Positions 23,534 to 26,892 of a stretch of DNA of 26,892 bases are shown here, piece by piece. The first letter of the stretch is position 1; each line of letters begins with the position of its first letter. The DNA is taken from positions 1 to 26,892 of the forward strand of contig CAZUZS010000069.1 in assembly GCA_964624795.1 (NCBI GenBank), in the 5' to 3' direction. This stretch comes from CAZUZS01 sp964624795. GTDB taxonomy: Bacteria; Calditrichota; Calditrichia; RBG-13-44-9. The notes below the pieces were generated by a model, which was given only the letters and a program-made list of their open reading frames with translations, had not been told where the DNA came from and made no database searches. The position numbers were made by a program, and so were the translations under genes.

Positions 23534-25360
23534 ATGAGCAAGATTTTACGTTTCGGCATTCGTTGGAAAATTCTGAAGCGCCTGATCCGGCGCTATATGA
23601 CGCGAAGAATCTACCGGCGGATGGTATTAAATTATGTAGGGCTGGGAGTTTTACCAATCATTATTGTCAGCCTGATTCTCATCAGCCTTACCCAGGGTAC
23701 TGTTCAGGAATATCTTTATCAGCGCAATATGGAAACCGCGCGCCGCGCCAGCAATGAAATTTCGCTGTTTATCAAGGAGCCTTTGACTATTTTAAATACG
23801 CTGGTACAGACGCGCGATATCCTCGAGATGGAACGTTTCACGCAAAGCCGTGTCATCAATAAGATTAAGGCAGGGAATGCAATTTTTCGCAGGATTTTTG
23901 TCCTTGATCAAAGCGGTGTGGCGGTTGTGACGACGAGTTTCGGAGAGGAGCTGAAGGACTACAATAAAGAAACATTTTTTAAAATCGCAATTGGCGGGGA
24001 AGTATTTTTCTCCCCGGTATATTTTACCCCTTCCCGTTTTCCGGTTATGCTCATTGCATTGCCCATCCGGAAGTACAACCTGGTGGAGGGAGTGCTGGTA
24101 GGCGAGATTGATCTGAAAACAATCTGGGAACTGGTTGACAATATTACTATTGGGCGGACAGGGAATGCCTTCCTCATCAGCTCCGATGGATCGGTGATTG
24201 CCCACCCCGAGAAACAACGGGTGTTAAAAAAGGAGTCTTACGCCGGGTACTCATTCTTCCACGATTTGATAAACGGCCGGGAAGGTATCACCCGATTTGA
24301 GAATGAAGGGACCCGTATGGTCGCCGCATTTGCGCCGATACCCGAATTAAATTGGGGAATTATTATTCAGCAATCAGAAGCGGAAGCTTTTGAGCTGGCT
24401 CGCCAAATGCGGGAGCGCGTGATGGTATTAGTGCTGTTAACCACTTTACTTGCGCTGGGCTTAGCGGTCGCCGGGGTGAAACGAATTACCAATCCATTGG
24501 GGGATTTGGTGAAAGGTGTGCGTGAATACGCCAACGGGAACCTGTCTCACAAAATACCGCTCAAACGCCAGGATGAGCTTGCCGAGTTGGCGCACGAATT
24601 TAACAATATGGCGGAATCGCTGGATAAAAATCAAAAGAAACTTCGCCGGATGGAAAGACTGGCTGCCCTGAGCCGTTTTGCTTCGCTAGTCAGCCATGAA
24701 ATCCGGAATCCGCTAAATGCAATGAATATTAATATGCAGATTCTGAGGCGACTGATTGCTCAGACTGATTCTCCGCCGGACAAGAAAATAAAATATCTCA
24801 ACATCATATCGTCAGAAATAAGCCGTATGAACAGCCTGGTTTCCAATTTTCTGGCGATTACCCGCCCTCCGGAATTGAACCTGATCCGCACCGACATTCA
24901 CCAAATTCTGGAAGAAGTTCTTATTATTCAGGAAGCACGAGCGAAGAGCGGCAATATTCGTCTTGTGCGGCAGTACACCGATGAAAATGCCCCGGGTATG
25001 TTCGATCACAACCAGCTAAAACAAGTATTCCACAATATCCTCTCCAATGCATTTGAAGCTATGCCGAACGGCGGCGATCTGGTTGTCACCAGTTTGGTGG
25101 CAAGCATCGAAAAAGACGAAGGCCGGCCTTGCCGAATTATCCGTTTGGAATTCAAGGACACCGGGGAGGGCATCCCGCTTCAAAAAATAAACGAAATATT
25201 CGAATTTTATTACACGACAAAAAAGACGGGAACTGGTCTTGGTCTGGCGATTGCCAAACAAATTGTCGAGGGTCACAAGGGAGAAATCCGCATAGAAAGT
25301 AGCGAAGGAAAGGGAGCAACGGTGATTATCGATTTGCCGTTGGAAAACAACCAGGCGTAA
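23534..25360 (+). CDS. Membrane sensor histidine kinase (Cache, HAMP, HisKA, HATPase)
   Basis: Seen: 608 residues from the ATG at 23534, one base after the binding-protein stop. A basic N-terminus (1-30) precedes TM1 (about 31-53). An extracytoplasmic sensor follows (about 57-290) with a double-Cache-like order, including FVLDQSGVAVVTT, FFSPVYFTPSRFPVMLIALPI, EGVLVGEIDL, GNAFLISSDGSVIAHP and ELNWGIIIQQ. Then TM2 (about 296-314), HAMP (315-368), the dimerisation helix with H-box SHEIRNPLNAM (His388), N-box with Asn500-type residues (NQLKQVFHNILSNAFEAM), DTGEGI (542-547) and the G2 box TGTGLGLAIAKQIV. All catalytic elements look intact. HK autophosphorylates His and passes phosphate to a regulator, most likely the NtrC-type protein 137 bp downstream. 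Translational coupling to the binding protein suggests a shared signal. Confidence 0.95.
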   Translation: MSKILRFGIRWKILKRLIRRYMTRRIYRRMVLNYVGLGVLPIIIVSLILISLTQGTVQEYLYQRNMETARRASNEISLFIKEPLTILNTLVQTRDILEMERFTQSRVINKIKAGNAIFRRIFVLDQSGVAVVTTSFGEELKDYNKETFFKIAIGGEVFFSPVYFTPSRFPVMLIALPIRKYNLVEGVLVGEIDLKTIWELVDNITIGRTGNAFLISSDGSVIAHPEKQRVLKKESYAGYSFFHDLINGREGITRFENEGTRMVAAFAPIPELNWGIIIQQSEAEAFELARQMRERVMVLVLLTTLLALGLAVAGVKRITNPLGDLVKGVREYANGNLSHKIPLKRQDELAELAHEFNNMAESLDKNQKKLRRMERLAALSRFASLVSHEIRNPLNAMNINMQILRRLIAQTDSPPDKKIKYLNIISSEISRMNSLVSNFLAITRPPELNLIRTDIHQILEEVLIIQEARAKSGNIRLVRQYTDENAPGMFDHNQLKQVFHNILSNAFEAMPNGGDLVVTSLVASIEKDEGRPCRIIRLEFKDTGEGIPLQKINEIFEFYYTTKKTGTGLGLAIAKQIVEGHKGEIRIESSEGKGATVIIDLPLENNQA

Positions 25361-25424
25361 TTTCATGGATTGATATAGCGGCCGCGGGTGTCTAACCAGA
25401 TAGAAATATTTGATTTTGCAGATA

Positions 25425-25465
25425 AACTTACTTGATAAGTTGTCAATAAATGGATAATTTATAAA
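25425..25465 (+). promoter_or_regulatory. Dyad and possible promoter before the NtrC-type gene
   Basis: The 137-bp gap between kinase and regulator contains AACTTA-N5-TAAGTT (25425-25441), overlapping TTGATA (25432-25437), with -10-like hexamers GATAAT (25453-25458) and TATAAA (25460-25465). Neither -10 candidate has ideal spacing (15 and 22 bp). It could be an internal promoter with an operator, allowing separate control of the regulator. Confidence 0.28.
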
Positions 25466-25497
25466 GCATGTGAATGCTGAATGCGGAGTCCGGACTT

Positions 25498-26865
25498 ATG
25501 AATGATAAAATCTTGCTTGTTGAAGATGATCTGAATACCCTGGAAGGATTGGGTGAGATCCTGGAACAGGAAAAATTTCAGGTAATGAAGACAAAGAACG
25601 GCAGGGAAGCGCTGCAGGAAATCAGGGGCGGCAGTTTCAACCTGGTGCTGATCGATTACCTTCTCCCGGACAAAGACGGATTAGAGGTTTCCAAAGAGAT
25701 CATTCAGCAAACACCCGAAATAAAGATCATTATGATGACAGCATTCGGTTCCGTAAAACATGCGGTCGATGCAATGAAGTTGGGAATTTACGATTATCTG
25801 ACAAAACCGATCGACCTGGACGAGCTGCTTATTGTAATTCGCCGGGCATTAAAAGAACAGCAGTTGATTTCGGAGAATATCGACCTCAAAGATAAACTGA
25901 AACAGACCTATAGTTTTGAGAACATTATTGGCGTGAGTGGCAGGATGCAGGAGGTGTTCAACAAAATCCAGAAAGTAGCTGCAACTGACGCGACTGTCCT
26001 TATCCGCGGCGAGAGCGGTACAGGAAAAGAACTGATTGCCCGTGCTATTCATTTTCAAAGTGCGCGACGCGAAAAACCGTTGGTGGAAATCAACTGTGCC
26101 TCCATTCCGGAAACCTTGCTGGAAAGCGAGTTGTTTGGGCATGAGCGGGGCGCATTTACCGGTGCCTACAAGAGCAAAAAAGGAAAATTCGAAGTTGCCC
26201 ATCAGGGTTCCCTTTTCCTGGACGAAATTGGCGAACTTCCCCAGAGTGTGCAGGCCAAACTGCTGCGAGTCCTTCAGGATAGGTCTTTTTCCAGGGTTGG
26301 GGGCATTGAGAATATTACTTCGGATGTGCGATTAATCGCTGCAACCAACTCCAACCTGGAAAAGGTTATGGCGGATGGCAGATTTCGTGAGGATCTTTAT
26401 TACCGCTTAAATGTGATCTCCATATTTATTCCGCCGCTTCGGGAGCGCCCTGAAGACATTGGTCCGCTGTTGGATCATTTTCTTGAGAAATATGCGATGA
26501 AGAACAATCGTAAGATTGAGGGGATTACCCAAGAGGCAAAGGATCTGCTCTGGGCATACAACTGGCCCGGGAATGTGCGCGAGCTCGAAAATGCCGTCGA
26601 AAATGCAATTGTCATGACGGATTCCACCATCATTGAAAAAACGGACCTACCGGGCTATTTACAGAACAATCGCGGTGGTGGAAATGTGCCGGAAGTGCTA
26701 AAGGACAATCGGGATCTGGGCTTTCGGGAACGCCTGGAAGCCTGCGAGAGAGAAATCCTGCGCCAGGTGCTGGAAGAGCATGATGGGAATAAGACGCGCG
26801 CTGCCCGACAGCTTGGCTTTTCGCTACGAACTTTGAGAAACAAAGCAAAAAAATACAATCTTTAG
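25498..26865 (+). CDS. NtrC-family sigma-54-dependent response regulator
   Basis: Seen: 455 residues from the ATG at 25498, preferred over an in-frame ATG at 25474 because GGAG lies 10 bases upstream and MNDKILLVEDD is the normal receiver start. Receiver domain (about 1-120): acidic Asp10/Asp11, phosphoacceptor Asp53 (LVLIDYLLPDKDG), Thr81 and Lys103 (YLTKPIDL). AAA+ domain (about 141-375): Walker A GESGTGKE (171-178), the sigma-54 contact loop GAFTGA (218-223), Walker B LFLDEIGELP and the arginine-rich DVRLIAATN/RFREDLYYRLNV blocks. A Fis-type helix-turn-helix ends the protein (DGNKTRAARQLGFSLRTLRNKAKKY). It is a complete bacterial enhancer-binding protein that should activate sigma-54 promoters when phosphorylated, probably by the kinase upstream. 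Confidence 0.96.
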   Translation: MNDKILLVEDDLNTLEGLGEILEQEKFQVMKTKNGREALQEIRGGSFNLVLIDYLLPDKDGLEVSKEIIQQTPEIKIIMMTAFGSVKHAVDAMKLGIYDYLTKPIDLDELLIVIRRALKEQQLISENIDLKDKLKQTYSFENIIGVSGRMQEVFNKIQKVAATDATVLIRGESGTGKELIARAIHFQSARREKPLVEINCASIPETLLESELFGHERGAFTGAYKSKKGKFEVAHQGSLFLDEIGELPQSVQAKLLRVLQDRSFSRVGGIENITSDVRLIAATNSNLEKVMADGRFREDLYYRLNVISIFIPPLRERPEDIGPLLDHFLEKYAMKNNRKIEGITQEAKDLLWAYNWPGNVRELENAVENAIVMTDSTIIEKTDLPGYLQNNRGGGNVPEVLKDNRDLGFRERLEACEREILRQVLEEHDGNKTRAARQLGFSLRTLRNKAKKYNL

Positions 26866-26875
26866 GGGGATTATC

Positions 26876-26892
26876 ATGATCCGGAATATTAC
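26876..26892 (+). CDS. 5' end of a further gene (truncated by window edge)
   Basis: An ATG at 26876, preceded by GGGGGA (26865-26870) and 10 bases after the regulator stop, opens M-I-R-N-I before the window ends. Spacing and ribosome site suggest it is cotranscribed with the regulator. Product unknown. Confidence 0.6.

Overview
The window reads as a bacterial chromosome fragment from a diderm (Gram-negative-type) organism. The evidence is an Omp85-type outer-membrane barrel, several Sec signal peptides and a Wzx-type flippase. Bacillithiol synthesis (BshC), an NtrC-type sigma-54 activator, PEGA and DUF4097 proteins, a SpoIID-domain protein and often weak Shine-Dalgarno sites together suggest a member of the Fibrobacteres-Chlorobi-Bacteroidetes (FCB) superphylum, perhaps Calditrichota/KSB1/Zixibacteria-like. 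That placement is inference and no marker here settles it. A run of exactly 100 N (19152-19251) marks a scaffold join, so this is a draft or metagenome assembly.

Layout. Bases 1-5302 (+) hold an extended SDR nucleotide-sugar-type epimerase, a membrane-anchored PEGA-repeat protein with a charged coiled coil, bshC, and an exported protein weakly resembling DUF6599. Bases 5380-11660 (-) form a surface-glycan cluster, transcribed right to left: GT-B glycosyltransferase, Wzx flippase, two-domain deacetylase-like protein, second GT4 glycosyltransferase, and WecB-type UDP-GlcNAc 2-epimerase. Two ATGA stop/start overlaps couple the middle three genes, and a sigma-70-like promoter lies just ahead of the first. 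Bases 11938-13449 (+) hold a DUF72 protein and an Hsp20 chaperone with a strong Shine-Dalgarno, a sigma-54-like promoter and a clear terminator. Bases 13686-17913 (+) hold three exported beta-rich proteins in a row: a bactofilin-like/Omp85-barrel fusion, a protein made of four copies of one unrecognised module, and a DUF4097 protein with seven TNG motifs.

Bases 18013-19117 (-) are prfB with an intact programmed +1 frameshift site. After the N gap comes a SpoIID/LytB-domain gene (-) with its own terminator, then about 0.9 kb without a convincing gene but with several inverted repeats. Bases 21853-26892 (+) hold a family 5 solute-binding protein, a Cache-type histidine kinase starting one base after it, an NtrC-family regulator and the first codons of another gene.

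I found no CRISPR array, tRNA, rRNA, transposase or phage gene. The parts most likely to be new are the envelope trio at 13.7-17.9 kb and the binding protein/kinase/sigma-54 regulator set at 21.9-26.9 kb. Nothing here is a recognisable defence or mobile system.
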